A stretch of DNA of 64,000 nt from Paenacidovorax caeni (GCF_001298675.1 NZ_CYIG01000011.1:24145-88144), one strand, 5' to 3'. Positions 9,605-18,358 are shown, numbered from the stretch's first letter. The notes: generated from the letters alone by a model not told the origin. Made by a program: numbers and translations.

Positions 9605-9690
9605 CACCCCCCTGATCGGCTGCGCCGCATGCACGGCTTGGCGGCCCTTGCGCGGCGTCCGCTGGCCTGGCCGCGCCGGTTTCATGGGCT
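9605..9690 (+). repeat. Family B 3'-end repeat, copy 2 (internally deleted)
   Basis: It starts 11 nt after the nodI-like stop with CACCCCCCTGATCGGCTGC, loses the central C-run and GGGGGACGACGCC block, and resumes with GCGGCCCTTGCGCGGCGTCC and the GCGCCGG end. Orientation relative to the preceding gene is the same as at fabI. Confidence 0.7.
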
Positions 9691-9722
9691 GCGGGCGGTG
9701 CCCAGCACAGTAGGAAACTGAC

Positions 9723-10526
9723 ATGGATACTTCCGCCTCGATCTGGCGCCCACCCGACCTGTCGTGGCGCTGGTGGCCCGTCTTCCTGCGCAACCTGCGC
9801 GTGTGGCGCAAGCTCGCCATTCCCAGCCTGGTGGGCAACATCGCCGAGCCGCTGATGTGGCTGGTCGCCTTTGGCTATGGCATGGGGGCACTCGTCGGCC
9901 AGGTCCAGGTGAACGACCGCAGCGTGCCCTACATCCTGTTCCTGGCCAGCGGCTCGATCTGCATGAGCGCCATGAACGCCGCAAGCTTCGAGGCGCTGTA
10001 TTCCGCCTTTTCGCGCATGCATGTGCAAAAGACCTGGGACGGCATCATGAACGCGCCCATCGGCCTGGACAACGTGGTGCTGGCGGAAATGCTCTGGGCC
10101 GCTTTCAAGGCCCTGTTCACCGCCACCGCCATCCTGGGCGTGATGCTGGCGCTTGGCATCAGCCACACGCCCAAGCTGCTGGTGGCCTGGCCAGTGCTGC
10201 TGTGCGTGGGCATCATGTTCTCCAGCATCGCGCTGATCTTCAATGCCCTGGCCAAAGGCTACGATTTCTTCACCTATTACTTCACGCTCGTACTCACGCC
10301 GATGATGTTTCTCTCGGGCGTTTTCTTCCCGCGCGAGCAGCTGCCGCCGCTGGTGCGCGCAGTATCGGACTGGCTGCCGCTGACGAACGCCGTGGAGCTG
10401 GTGCGCCCGCTGTTCATGGACCAGTGGCCGCAGCACCCGCTGCGCCATGGCCTGGTGATGGCGCTGACCACTGCCACGGCCTACTGGGTGGCACTGGCGC
10501 TGACGCGCAGGCGCTTCCGGGGCTGA
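9723..10526 (+). CDS. nodJ: NodJ-family ABC-2 type permease
   Basis: A 267-residue inner-membrane permease with six hydrophobic segments, partner of the NodI-like ATPase. The N-terminus is cytoplasmic (VFLRNLRVWRKL). The typical ABC-2 stretch LTPMMFLSGVFFPREQLPP and the downstream WLPLTNAVELVRPL are present. ATG at 9723 has AGGA about 8 nt upstream. Despite the family B remnant between the two genes, the pair looks like one transcription unit. Its substrate cannot be read from sequence. Confidence 0.9.
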   Translation: MDTSASIWRPPDLSWRWWPVFLRNLRVWRKLAIPSLVGNIAEPLMWLVAFGYGMGALVGQVQVNDRSVPYILFLASGSICMSAMNAASFEALYSAFSRMHVQKTWDGIMNAPIGLDNVVLAEMLWAAFKALFTATAILGVMLALGISHTPKLLVAWPVLLCVGIMFSSIALIFNALAKGYDFFTYYFTLVLTPMMFLSGVFFPREQLPPLVRAVSDWLPLTNAVELVRPLFMDQWPQHPLRHGLVMALTTATAYWVALALTRRRFRG

Positions 10527-10541
10527 GGCGACGCAGGCGGG

Positions 10542-12131
10542 CTACGCGGCAGCGCGCAGCAAATCCACCGCCTTCTCGGCGATCATCACCGTCGGCGCAT
10601 TGGTATTGCCGCTGACGATGCGCGGCATGATCGACGCATCGACCACGCGCAAGCCTTCCAGGCCATGCACGCGCAGCTGGCTGTCCACCACGTCCAGCGG
10701 CCCCGGCCCCATGCGGCAGCTGCCCACGGGGTGGTAGATGGTGTCGGCGTACTGGCGGATGTACTGCTCAATCTGCGCCTCGGTCTGCGCCTGGGCCAGG
10801 GCCTGCCCCTCGCGCCCGCCATACTGCGCCAGTGCAGGCTGCTGCAGGATGGCGCGCGAGATCTGAAAGCCCCGCACCATGCGCACCATGTCATCGGGGT
10901 CGGCCAAGAAGTTGGGGTCGACCAGTGGCAGCTGCAGCGGGTCGCTGCTGGCCAGGCGCACGCTGCCCCGGCTCTTAGGCTGCAGCAGGCAGACGTGGCA
11001 CGAGTAGCCGTGGCCGAACACGGTCTTGCGCCCGTGATCCACCAGTTTGCCGATGACAAAGTGCAGCTGCAGGTCTGGCGCCGCCTCTTCGGGGCGGCTC
11101 TTGAGAAAGCCCCCGGCCTCGGCGAAGTTCGACGTGAGTGGGCCCGTGCGCTGGCGGCGCCATTCGCGGATGCTACGCAGCACGTTCAGCCCGCCGCGCA
11201 GCGACAGGCCAAACAGGTCGGTCAGCCCGGGCGCGTTCACCACCTGCACCACGTCGGGATGGTCGTGCAGGTGGCGGCCTACGCCGGGCAGGTGGTGCAG
11301 CACCGCGATACCGTGGCGCTGCAGCTCATCGGCGGGCCCCACGCCCGAGAGCATGAGCAGCTGCGGCGACAGCAGCGCGCCTGCGCTCAGCAGCACCTCG
11401 CGCCGCGCGCGCGCCTGCTGCAGCTGCCCACCCTGGCGGTATTCCACGCCCACGGCGCGGCGGCCCTCGAACAGGATGCGCGTGGCCTGCGCCCCCGTGA
11501 CGACGTGCAGATTCGGCCGCCCCAGGTGCGGCGTCAGGTAGCCCTTGGCCGTGCTGTGGCGCTCGCCGTTCTTGTGCGTGACCTGGTACAGGCCCACGCC
11601 CTCCTGCGTGGCGCCGTTGAAGTCGCGGTTGTGCACATGGCCGGCCTGCACGGCGGCATCGACGAACACCTGGCTGAAGCGGTTGGGCGAGCGCAGGTCG
11701 GCCACGTTGAATGGGCCACCCTGGCCGTGCCAGGCGTCTGCGCCGCGCTCGTTGTGCTCGGCGCGCTGGAAGTAGGGGAGCACGTCGCTCCAGCCCCAGC
11801 CGGGGTTGCCCTGCGCGGCCCAGTGGTCGTAGTCGGCGTGCTGGCCCCGGATGTAGACCATGGCGTTGACCGAGCTGGAGCCGCCCAGCACCTTGCCGCG
11901 CGGCTGGTAGCCGCGCCGCCCGCCCAGCCCGGGCTGCGGCACGGTGGAGAAGCCCCAGCCGAACATCTCGTACTTGGCCATGGCGGCCAGCCCGCCGGGG
12001 CAGTGGATGAACACGCTCTTGTCGGCCCCGCCAGCCTCCAGCAGGCACACGCGCACCTGGGGGTCCTCGGTCAGCCGGCCTGCCAGCACGGCCCCCGCCG
12101 AGCCGCCGCCGATCACGATGTAGTCGAACAT
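10542..12131 (-). CDS. GMC-family FAD-dependent alcohol/choline dehydrogenase-like oxidoreductase
   Basis: A 529-residue glucose-methanol-choline oxidoreductase. FAD binding is shown by [18 protein letters not shown] at the N-terminus, and GMC signature 1 by [20 protein letters not shown]. Signature 2 includes [20 protein letters not shown]. The C-terminal active-site region is HPVGSCRMG, followed by [15 protein letters not shown] (His and Asn positions). It resembles AlkJ/choline-dehydrogenase-like alcohol dehydrogenases that pass electrons to the quinone pool. The specific alcohol cannot be determined. It stands alone on the minus strand, convergent with the NodJ gene (15 bp apart) and divergent from hbd. 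Confidence 0.92.
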   Translation of the reverse strand: MFDYIVIGGGSAGAVLAGRLTEDPQVRVCLLEAGGADKSVFIHCPGGLAAMAKYEMFGWGFSTVPQPGLGGRRGYQPRGKVLGGSSSVNAMVYIRGQHADYDHWAAQGNPGWGWSDVLPYFQRAEHNERGADAWHGQGGPFNVADLRSPNRFSQVFVDAAVQAGHVHNRDFNGATQEGVGLYQVTHKNGERHSTAKGYLTPHLGRPNLHVVTGAQATRILFEGRRAVGVEYRQGGQLQQARARREVLLSAGALLSPQLLMLSGVGPADELQRHGIAVLHHLPGVGRHLHDHPDVVQVVNAPGLTDLFGLSLRGGLNVLRSIREWRRQRTGPLTSNFAEAGGFLKSRPEEAAPDLQLHFVIGKLVDHGRKTVFGHGYSCHVCLLQPKSRGSVRLASSDPLQLPLVDPNFLADPDDMVRMVRGFQISRAILQQPALAQYGGREGQALAQAQTEAQIEQYIRQYADTIYHPVGSCRMGPGPLDVVDSQLRVHGLEGLRVVDASIMPRIVSGNTNAPTVMIAEKAVDLLRAAA

Positions 12132-12260
12132 GGGAAACCGTCTCCTTGTCGTTGTCAGGCTGGTGACATTGCCCGACTGATCGATTCACGATAACCGAAG
12201 CTCCCTGCGAATGCCGGTACCATGCCCGGTGTTCGTTTCACTTTGAAGAGAGTTCTCTAT

Positions 12261-13109
12261 ATGACGATCCAAACCGTCGGCATCATCGGCGCGGGCACCA
12301 TGGGCAACGGCATCGCCCAGGCCTGCGCAGTCTCTGGCATCAACGTGGTCATGGTGGACATCTCCGATGCCGCCGTGCAAAAAGGCATCGCCACCGTGGC
12401 GGGCAGCCTCGACCGCCTGATCAAGAAAGAAAAGATCACCGCGGCCGACAAGGACGCCGCCCTGGCGCGCATCAAGGGTTCCACGCGCTACGAAGACCTG
12501 CAGTCCGCACAGCTGGTCATCGAGGCCGCCACGGAAAATTACGAGCTGAAGCTGAAGATCCTCAAGCAGGCTGACGCGCTGCTGGCACCCGAGGTCATCA
12601 TCGCCTCGAACACCTCGTCCATCTCCATCACCAAACTGGCCGCCGCCACTAGCCGCGCCGACAAGTTCATCGGCATGCACTTCTTCAACCCGGTGCCGAT
12701 GATGGCGCTGGTGGAGATCATCCGCGGCCTGCAGACCTCCGACGCCACGCACGACGCCGTAAAGGCCCTGGCCGAGCGCCTGGGCAAGAGCCCCATCACC
12801 GTGAAGAACGCGCCCGGTTTCGTGGTGAACCGCATCCTGGTGCCGATGATCAACGAGGCCTTCTTCGTGCTGGCCGAGGGGCTGGCCACGCCCGAGGACA
12901 TCGACGCCGGCATGAAGCTGGGCTGCAACCAGCCCATCGGCCCGCTGGCGCTGGCCGACATGGTGGGCCTGGACGTGTGCCTGGCCGTGATGGACGTGTA
13001 CCTGGCCGAATTCGGCGACAGCAAGTACCGCGCCTGCCCGCTGCTCAAGGAATACGTGGCCGCCGGCCGCCTGGGCCGCAAGACCGGGCGCGGTGTGTAC
13101 AGCTACTGA
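12261..13109 (+). CDS. hbd: 3-hydroxybutyryl-CoA dehydrogenase
   Basis: A 282-residue NAD(P)-dependent 3-hydroxyacyl-CoA dehydrogenase interconverting acetoacetyl-CoA and (S)-3-hydroxybutyryl-CoA. The Rossmann motif is VGIIGAGTMGNGIAQ at the N-terminus. The catalytic region reads IASNTSSISIT and GMHFFNPVPMMALVEII, and the C-terminal dimerisation domain holds NRILVPMINEAFF. Length matches the family exactly from the ATG at 12261, which has GAAGAGAG upstream; an in-frame ATG at 12222 would add a non-conserved leader. Roles in butyrate, beta-oxidation or aromatic degradation are possible. It ends at a strong terminator. Confidence 0.95.
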   Translation: MTIQTVGIIGAGTMGNGIAQACAVSGINVVMVDISDAAVQKGIATVAGSLDRLIKKEKITAADKDAALARIKGSTRYEDLQSAQLVIEAATENYELKLKILKQADALLAPEVIIASNTSSISITKLAAATSRADKFIGMHFFNPVPMMALVEIIRGLQTSDATHDAVKALAERLGKSPITVKNAPGFVVNRILVPMINEAFFVLAEGLATPEDIDAGMKLGCNQPIGPLALADMVGLDVCLAVMDVYLAEFGDSKYRACPLLKEYVAAGRLGRKTGRGVYSY

Positions 13110-13136
13110 GCTGCCCGCTTAAGCTCCTGATTAGAT

Positions 13137-13220
13137 AGCTGCTGGCGCTTGCCCAGTCCGGGTTTCAGATGGTTTTCCACCTGAAAACCGGACTGGGCAA
13201 GCGCCAGCAGCTCTTTTTTT
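13137..13220 (+). terminator. Long-stem intrinsic terminator after hbd, made of inverted family A half-repeats
   Basis: Left arm 13137-13168 and right arm 13181-13212 are reverse complements over 32 bp with one mismatch, separated by a 12-nt loop, and a T7 run follows at 13214-13220. The arms begin AGCTGCTGGCGCTTGCCCAG, which is the family A half-site sequence. It would terminate hbd transcription before the ohrR promoter. Confidence 0.88.
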
Positions 13221-13259
13221 AATAGTACCTGTTGACCCTTTTCCTTTCGTGGCCTCCTG

Positions 13260-13285
13260 CAATTAAATTGCACACAATTTAATTG
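13260..13285. promoter_or_regulatory. OhrR operator palindrome upstream of ohrR
   Basis: CAATTAAATTG (13260-13270) and its exact reverse complement (13275-13285) flank CACA. The right arm ends 17 bp before the ohrR ATG. AATT-rich inverted repeats of this kind are typical OhrR/MarR sites, so autorepression relieved by organic hydroperoxides is likely. There is no comparable palindrome before ohr, so ohr is probably controlled by readthrough from this promoter. Confidence 0.75.
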
Positions 13286-13302
13286 CCAACAATAATTCAC
13301 CC

Positions 13303-13752
13303 ATGCACACGACGCCCTCCTCTTCCGAACGGCTGCGGCTGGACAACCAGGTCTGCTTCGCGCTGTATTCGGCGTCCCTGGCCATGACCAAGCTGTACAA
13401 GCCGCTGCTTGACGCGCTCGGCCTGACCTACCCGCAGTACCTGGTGATGCTCGTGCTGTGGGAGCAGGACGGCCTCACCGTGTCCGAACTGGGCGAACGC
13501 CTGTACCTGGACTCGGGCACGCTCACGCCGCTGCTCAAGCGGCTGGAGGCAGCCGGCCTGTTGGCGCGCCAGCGCGACGCGCAGGACGAGCGCCGCGTGC
13601 GCGTCATGCTGACCGACCCGGGCCGCGCCCTGCGCCAGCAGGCCGAAGGCATTCCCGCCTGCATGCTGCAGCGCATGCAGTGCAGCCCGCCGGAACTCAT
13701 GGACCTCAAGAACCGGCTGCACGCCTTGCGCAGCCACCTCGCCAGCGCGTAG
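13303..13752 (+). CDS. ohrR: OhrR, organic-hydroperoxide-sensing MarR-family repressor
   Basis: A 149-residue winged-helix MarR-type regulator. The reactive cysteine is Cys18 ([12 protein letters not shown]), the position oxidised in OhrR proteins. Further cysteines at 120 and 127 ([13 protein letters not shown]) make it a plausible two-cysteine OhrR that forms a disulphide. The DNA-binding core includes [20 protein letters not shown] and the wing [14 protein letters not shown]. It is followed 58 bp downstream by ohr, and the AATT palindrome upstream is its expected operator. Confidence 0.95.
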   Translation: MHTTPSSSERLRLDNQVCFALYSASLAMTKLYKPLLDALGLTYPQYLVMLVLWEQDGLTVSELGERLYLDSGTLTPLLKRLEAAGLLARQRDAQDERRVRVMLTDPGRALRQQAEGIPACMLQRMQCSPPELMDLKNRLHALRSHLASA

Positions 13753-13810
13753 CCTCGCGCGCGCCGGCCCATCCCGCCCGCACCGGGCACCTCGCTGAAA
13801 GGAAAGCACC

Positions 13811-14227
13811 ATGGCATCGCTCGACAAAGTCCTCTACACCGCCCGCGCCCACACCACCGGCGGCCGCGACGGCGCCTCGCGCACCGACGACGGGCGCCTG
13901 GACGTGACCCTCTCCTCTCCCGGCACCAGCGGCAGCGGCACCAACCCCGAGCAGCTCTTCGCCGCGGGTTACTCGGCGTGCTTCATCGGCGCACTCAAGG
14001 CCGTGGCGGCGCGCCAGAAGCTGGCACTGCCGCAGGACGTGGCGATCGACGCCGAGGTGGACCTGGGCACCCTTCCCAACGCCTACGGCATCGCCGCACG
14101 CCTGACCGTGCACCTGCCCGGCATGGACCGCACCACCGCCCAGGCGCTGGTGGAGGCCGCACACCAGGTCTGCCCCTACTCCAACGCCACGCGCGGCAAC
14201 ATCGACGTGACCCTGACGCTGGCCTGA
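13811..14227 (+). CDS. ohr: Organic hydroperoxide reductase Ohr
   Basis: A 138-residue Ohr/OsmC-family thiol peroxidase that reduces organic and lipid hydroperoxides with dihydrolipoyl electrons. The two catalytic cysteines are Cys57 (AAGYSACF) and Cys121 ([13 protein letters not shown]), and the substrate-site context [12 protein letters not shown] is intact. AGGAAAGCACC precedes the ATG. Pairing with ohrR marks it as the Ohr rather than OsmC subfamily. Confidence 0.96.
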   Translation: MASLDKVLYTARAHTTGGRDGASRTDDGRLDVTLSSPGTSGSGTNPEQLFAAGYSACFIGALKAVAARQKLALPQDVAIDAEVDLGTLPNAYGIAARLTVHLPGMDRTTAQALVEAAHQVCPYSNATRGNIDVTLTLA

Positions 14228-14285
14228 ACCCCAGGTTTTCCCTAGGCACCGGCGCAAGATTGCGCTCAGCTTGGCGCGCCATGAT

Positions 14286-14301
14286 GGGGGCTGGAGCCCC
14301 C
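14286..14301 (+). promoter_or_regulatory. Small GC hairpin around the ribosome-binding site of the metallophosphoesterase gene
   Basis: GGGGGC and GCCCCC flank TGGA, with the ATG at 14303. The GGAG that would bind the ribosome overlaps the loop and the first base of the right arm, so the hairpin could limit initiation. It is short, and the effect is inferred. Confidence 0.4.
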
Positions 14302-14302
14302 C

Positions 14303-15061
14303 ATGAAAATCGCCCTGCTGTCCGACATCCACGCCAACCGCCAGGCCTTGGACGCCTGCCTCGCACACGCCCGCGCCCAGGGTGCACGGCAATTCGCCCT
14401 GCTCGGCGACCTGGTGGGCTACGGCGGTGAACCGGCCGCCGTGGTGGACCAGGCCATGGCCCTGGCACAGGAGGGCGCGCTCATCGTCCAGGGCAACCAT
14501 GACGCCGCCGCCGTCACCCCGCCCGCGCAGGCCACGCAGCTGGGCGAGCAAAGCGCGCAGTGGACGCACGCGCAGCTCAGCGCCGCGCAGCGCGAGTTCC
14601 TCGCCACCCGCCCCCTCACCGCGCGCCTGGGGCCCTACGCGCTGCTGGCGCACGCCAGCGCCGACCAGCCCGGGCGCTGGCACTACATCAGCGACGGCGC
14701 AGCGGCGGAGCGCAGCATGTCGGCCGCGAGCCTGCTCGACCCATCGATCCGCTACGTCTTCAGCGGCCACGTGCACGAGCAAGCCCTGTACTTCCTCACG
14801 CCCACGGCCAAGCTCATGCGGTTCGCCCCCCAGCCCGGCGTGCCCGTGCCCGTGCCCATGCACCGGCAGTGGCTGGCCATCGTCGGCTCGGTAGGCCAGC
14901 CGCGCGACCGCGACACGCGCGCCATGTACGCGCTGTTCGACGAACAGGCCTGTAGCCTCACCTTCCACCGCGTGCCCTACGACCACGCGGCCGCCGCCGC
15001 TGCCATCCGCGCCGCGCCGCTGCCGGCGTTCTTCGCCGACCGGCTGGAGACGGGCCGATGA
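14303..15061 (+). CDS. Calcineurin-like metallophosphoesterase, coupled to a protein kinase gene
   Basis: A 252-residue phosphoesterase with the complete dimetal motif set: LLSDIHANRQAL (D-x-H), LLGDLVGYGGEP (GD), VQGNHDAA (GNH), LLAHAS and FSGHVHEQ (GHxH). Overall form matches the YfcE/PrpE-like group of phosphodiesterases and protein phosphatases. Its TGA overlaps the ATG of the kinase-USP gene (ATGA), so the two are translationally coupled. A protein phosphatase opposing the kinase is an attractive inference but not shown. Confidence 0.88.
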   Translation: MKIALLSDIHANRQALDACLAHARAQGARQFALLGDLVGYGGEPAAVVDQAMALAQEGALIVQGNHDAAAVTPPAQATQLGEQSAQWTHAQLSAAQREFLATRPLTARLGPYALLAHASADQPGRWHYISDGAAAERSMSAASLLDPSIRYVFSGHVHEQALYFLTPTAKLMRFAPQPGVPVPVPMHRQWLAIVGSVGQPRDRDTRAMYALFDEQACSLTFHRVPYDHAAAAAAIRAAPLPAFFADRLETGR

Positions 15062-16497
15062 AACTGCTGGCGCCCGGCACGGAAGTCGATGGCTTCGTGG
15101 TGCGCGAGTGCATCCACGCGGGCGGCATGGCGCACATCTACGCCGTGGCCTACGCGCAGCAGGCGCGCGACCCCGGCTTCTCCCTGGCCATGAAGATCCC
15201 GCGCATGACAGCGGGCGACGGCGCCGAGAACATCGTCAGCTTCGAAGTCGAGCTGCAGATCCTGCCGGTGCTCAGCGGCCCGCACGTACCGCGCTTCGTC
15301 GCCGCGGGCGACTTGCTGCGCCTGCCCTACCTGGTGATGGAGTACGTGCCCGGCCAAACGCTGCAGCACTGGCTCGACCAGCCCGAGCGCCCCGACGCAG
15401 CCACCGTGGCCCAGCTGGGCAGCGCCATGGCGCTGGCCGCGCACAGCCTGCACCAGCAAAACTGCTGCCACCTCGACCTCAAGCCCGGCAACGTGCTCAT
15501 CAAGCCCGACGGCAGCGCCGTGCTGTTGGACTTCGGCCTGTCGTGCCACGCCCACTACCCCGACCTGCTGGCCGAGGAAATGCGCAAGGCCGTGGGCTCG
15601 CCCGCCTGGATCGCGCCCGAGCAGGTGGTGGGCGTGCGTGGCGACCTGCGCAGCGACATCTTCGCCATCGGCGTCATGCTCTACGAGCTGGCCACGGGCG
15701 CGCTGCCCTTCGGCGCGCCCACCACGCAAGGCGGGCTACGCCAGCGCCTGTGGATGACGCCCGCGCCGCCGCGCGCGCACCGCCCCGACCTGCCCGAGTG
15801 GCTGCAGGAAATCATCCTGCGCTGCCTGGAGCCCGAGGCCGCGCAGCGCTACCCCTCGGCCGCGCACCTAGCGTTCGACCTGGCGAATCCGGGCCAGGTG
15901 CCCATCACCGAGCGCGGCCGGCGCACGCGCGGCCCCGGCGTGCGCGCGCACCTCAAGCGCTGGCTCAAGGCCGCAGGCATGCACTACCAGCCCAGCCCGC
16001 TGCCCACCAGCCAGATCGAGGAGGCGCCCATCCTCATGGTCGCCGTGCCGCACCAGGACGTGCAGGACGCCACCCTGTACTCGCTGCGCGAGGCCGTGGC
16101 GCGCTCGCTCGGCATCCGCCCCGGCGCACGGCTGGCCTGCGTCACCGTGCTCTCGCCCTCGGCCAGCAGCACCTCGGACGCCGGGCGCAGCGAGACCACG
16201 CTGCACCGCACGCACCTGGCACGGCTCAAGGCCTGGGCGCAACCGCTGCCGCTGGCCGGGCACAGCGTGAGCTACCACGTGCTGGAGGCCAGCGACGTCG
16301 GCCAGGCCCTGGTGCGCTACGCCGAGGGCAACCGCGTCGGCCTGATGATCCTGGGCGCGGCCACGCACGGGCTGCAATTGCAGCGCTTCATCGACACGGT
16401 GCCGATCCGTGTGGCGCGCGAGGCGCCGTGCACCGTCATCCTGGTCAAGCAGCAACTGCCGTTCGAGCAGCTGCACGCATCCGGCACCTCGCCATGA
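15058..16497 (+). CDS. Serine/threonine protein kinase fused to a universal stress protein domain
   Basis: A 479-residue protein. Residues about 12-285 form a Hanks-type kinase: Lys46 (LAMKIP) and Glu63 (SFEVEL), catalytic loop HLDLKPGN with Asp140, Lys142 and Asn145, DFG at 158-160, and WIAPEQ near 184-189. The catalytic loop has Leu where most kinases have Arg (HLD, not HRD), so activation may not need activation-loop phosphorylation. Residues about 318-465 form a UspA domain, starting ILMVAVPHQD and ending GLMILGAATHG with VPIRVAREAPCTVILVK. No membrane anchor is visible. It is cotranscribed with the metallophosphoesterase and srkA downstream of ohrR-ohr. Confidence 0.92.
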   Translation: MKLLAPGTEVDGFVVRECIHAGGMAHIYAVAYAQQARDPGFSLAMKIPRMTAGDGAENIVSFEVELQILPVLSGPHVPRFVAAGDLLRLPYLVMEYVPGQTLQHWLDQPERPDAATVAQLGSAMALAAHSLHQQNCCHLDLKPGNVLIKPDGSAVLLDFGLSCHAHYPDLLAEEMRKAVGSPAWIAPEQVVGVRGDLRSDIFAIGVMLYELATGALPFGAPTTQGGLRQRLWMTPAPPRAHRPDLPEWLQEIILRCLEPEAAQRYPSAAHLAFDLANPGQVPITERGRRTRGPGVRAHLKRWLKAAGMHYQPSPLPTSQIEEAPILMVAVPHQDVQDATLYSLREAVARSLGIRPGARLACVTVLSPSASSTSDAGRSETTLHRTHLARLKAWAQPLPLAGHSVSYHVLEASDVGQALVRYAEGNRVGLMILGAATHGLQLQRFIDTVPIRVAREAPCTVILVKQQLPFEQLHASGTSP

Positions 16498-16550
16498 GGG
16501 AGCGCGGCAGGCCGCCAGGCGCCCTGCATCGCAGCCACCGCCGGGAGACA

Positions 16551-17585
16551 ATGCCAGGCATGACCCCTGACGCCCCAGCCCCCTACGCCCAGCTCACCCC
16601 CACCGCCGTGCTCGACGCCCTGGCCAGCGTGGGCCTGTATGGCGACGGCCGCCTCACAGCCCTGGGCTCGTACGAAAACCGCGTGTACCAGGCCGTGCTG
16701 GAGGACGGCTCGCGCGTGGTCGCCAAGTTCTACCGCCCCGGGCGCTGGAGCGAAGCGCAGATTCTGGAAGAACATGCCTTCGCCCAGGAACTGGAGGCGG
16801 CCGAAGTGCCGATCGTGGCGCCGCTCATGCTCCATGGCCGCACGCTGCACCACCACGCGGGCTTCGCCTTCTCGGTCAGCCCCTGGCGCGGCGGACGCAC
16901 GCCGGAGCTGGAGGATTTCGAAACGCTGGAGTGGCTGGGCCGGTTTCTCGCACGCATCCACAACGTGGGCGCGACGCACCCCTTCGCGCACCGGCCCGCG
17001 CTGGATCTGCGCCACTTCGGCCATGCGCCGTACGATGCGCTGCTGGCCGGGCAGCACATTCCCCTGGACCAGCAGTCGGCCTGGTGCGCCGCCTGCAAAG
17101 AAGCTCTTGAATTGATAGCTGGTAGCGCTTGCCATACAAGCGCTGGAGGCCAATTTGGCTTGCAAGACGCAACCATCCTCCGCCTGCACGGCGACTGCCA
17201 CCCCGGCAACGTGTTGTGGACGCCCGTGGATGCGCAAGGCGGCGGCCCGCACTTCGTGGACCTAGACGACGCGCGCATGGGCCCGGCCGTGCAGGACCTG
17301 TGGATGCTGCTGTCAGGCGAGCGACGCCAGCGCACGCAACAGCTCGCGGCGCTGCTGGACGGCTACGAGCAGCTGCGCCCTTTCGACCGGCGCGAGCTGG
17401 CGCTGATTGAGCCGCTGCGCACGCTGCGCCTGATCCACTACAGCGCCTGGCTGGCGCAGCGCTGGAGCGACCCGATCTTCCCGATCAACTTCCCCTGGTT
17501 CGGCACCAGCACCTACTGGCAAGGCCAGGTGGACATGCTGCGCGAGCAGATCGAGGCCATGCAGGAGCCGCCCCTGGTGGCCTGA
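16551..17585 (+). CDS. srkA: Stress response kinase A (SrkA/YihE-like protein kinase) with an internal repeat insertion
   Basis: A 344-residue aminoglycoside-phosphotransferase-fold kinase of the YihE family, which phosphorylates Ser/Thr and protects against stress-induced death in enterobacteria. The catalytic loop reads LRLHGDCHPGNVLW, and the metal-binding FVDLDDARMGPAVQDLWMLLSG is almost identical to the family motif. Two starts are possible: ATG 16551 (GGGAG 3 nt upstream) and ATG 16560; the first is taken. Residues about 186-205 (ELIAGSACHTSAGGQFGLQ) are encoded by a family A repeat inserted in frame in the loop before the catalytic motif. It closes the ohrR-to-kinase stress block. Confidence 0.92.
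   Translation: MPGMTPDAPAPYAQLTPTAVLDALASVGLYGDGRLTALGSYENRVYQAVLEDGSRVVAKFYRPGRWSEAQILEEHAFAQELEAAEVPIVAPLMLHGRTLHHHAGFAFSVSPWRGGRTPELEDFETLEWLGRFLARIHNVGATHPFAHRPALDLRHFGHAPYDALLAGQHIPLDQQSAWCAACKEALELIAGSACHTSAGGQFGLQDATILRLHGDCHPGNVLWTPVDAQGGGPHFVDLDDARMGPAVQDLWMLLSGERRQRTQQLAALLDGYEQLRPFDRRELALIEPLRTLRLIHYSAWLAQRWSDPIFPINFPWFGTSTYWQGQVDMLREQIEAMQEPPLVA
17108..17166 (+). repeat. Family A repeat, copy 3, inside srkA coding sequence
   Basis: Reference copy: GAATTGATAGCTGGT, then AGCGCTTG (17124-17131), CCATA, CAAGCGCT (17137-17144), then GGAGGCCAATTTGGCTTGC. The half-sites form an 8-bp stem. It is read in frame as part of SrkA. Confidence 0.85.
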
Positions 17586-17594
17586 GCGCAAGGT

Positions 17595-18350
17595 TCAGCG
17601 CCGCCGGCGCGACGGCAGCACGGCAGCGGCGCTGGAGGAGATCTCGCCGCGCTGCGGCGCGGGCTGCGCTGCCACCGGGGCCGCAACGGGCGCCTGCGGC
17701 GCGGGCGCTGCCGCCACAGGCGCGGGCGCCAGCGAGGCGCGCCAGGCACTCACCAGCACGTCGTTGACGAAGTGCCGCTCCAGCCACAGCCAGACCAGCA
17801 CGGGCGCCAGCGTGGGCACCACCAGCGCGCCAAGCTGGTAGCCGTAGATGATGGCCTCCATCTGCCCCTGCTCGACCTTGAGCACGCGCGCGTCCAGCCC
17901 CGTGGCCAGCAACAGCTGCATCAGCAGGTGCATGGCCAGGCTGAACGCCTGCGCCGGCTGCAGCAGCGCATAGCCCGCGAGCACGCGCCAGCCGCGCCCG
18001 CGCTTGCGCTGCAGCACCTGCGCCGCCAGCATCAACGCCAGGAAGATGGGCAAGCCGTAGGCGTAGCGGCCCGGCTCGGCGTCAAGGGTGATCTCGGCCT
18101 GGCGCCAGCCGGTCTGCGCGGTGGCAATGGCCACCGATGAATCCAGCACCACCGCCTGCCCCGGCTCCGCGTGCACCACGCGCACCCACTGCGGCGCGGC
18201 CTGCTCCAGCCCGGCCTTGGCCATCAGCGCGGCGGGGTAGGCCACCCAGCGCGCCACCTGGAGCCAGGCCAGAGTAATCAGGATGACACCGAGGAAGGCG
18301 GTGAACGCGAAGCGCCACAGCGGTGGCAAACGGGTGAACAAGCGCACCAT
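17595..18350 (-). CDS. Exosortase H-associated membrane protein
   Basis: A 251-residue inner-membrane protein with three or four hydrophobic segments (AFTAFLGVILITLAWLQVA, GLPIFLALMLAAQVL, LLQPAQAFSLAMHLLMQLLL, GALVVPTLAPVLVWLWL) and a long Ala/Pro-rich C-terminal tail from about residue 205. The ATG at 18348-18350 is chosen because AAGGAGGGC directly precedes it, 8 nt after the exosortase stop. Genes of this type sit directly after xrtH in Comamonadaceae. Its molecular role is unknown; it probably supports the sorting machinery in the membrane. Confidence 0.75.
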   Translation of the reverse strand: MVRLFTRLPPLWRFAFTAFLGVILITLAWLQVARWVAYPAALMAKAGLEQAAPQWVRVVHAEPGQAVVLDSSVAIATAQTGWRQAEITLDAEPGRYAYGLPIFLALMLAAQVLQRKRGRGWRVLAGYALLQPAQAFSLAMHLLMQLLLATGLDARVLKVEQGQMEAIIYGYQLGALVVPTLAPVLVWLWLERHFVNDVLVSAWRASLAPAPVAAAPAPQAPVAAPVAAQPAPQRGEISSSAAAVLPSRRRR

Positions 18351-18358
18351 GCCCTCCT

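Noticed and set aside
8646..10526. Nodulation-factor export as the role of the NodIJ-like pair
   Set aside because: No nodABC or other symbiosis genes are nearby, and NodIJ-like exporters are widespread in free-living betaproteobacteria.
15108..16550. In-frame upstream extension of srkA giving an 825-residue protein
   Set aside because: The extra 480 residues overlap the kinase-USP gene in another frame and have the Arg/Ala/Pro composition of a shadow. SrkA homology starts only at about 16551.
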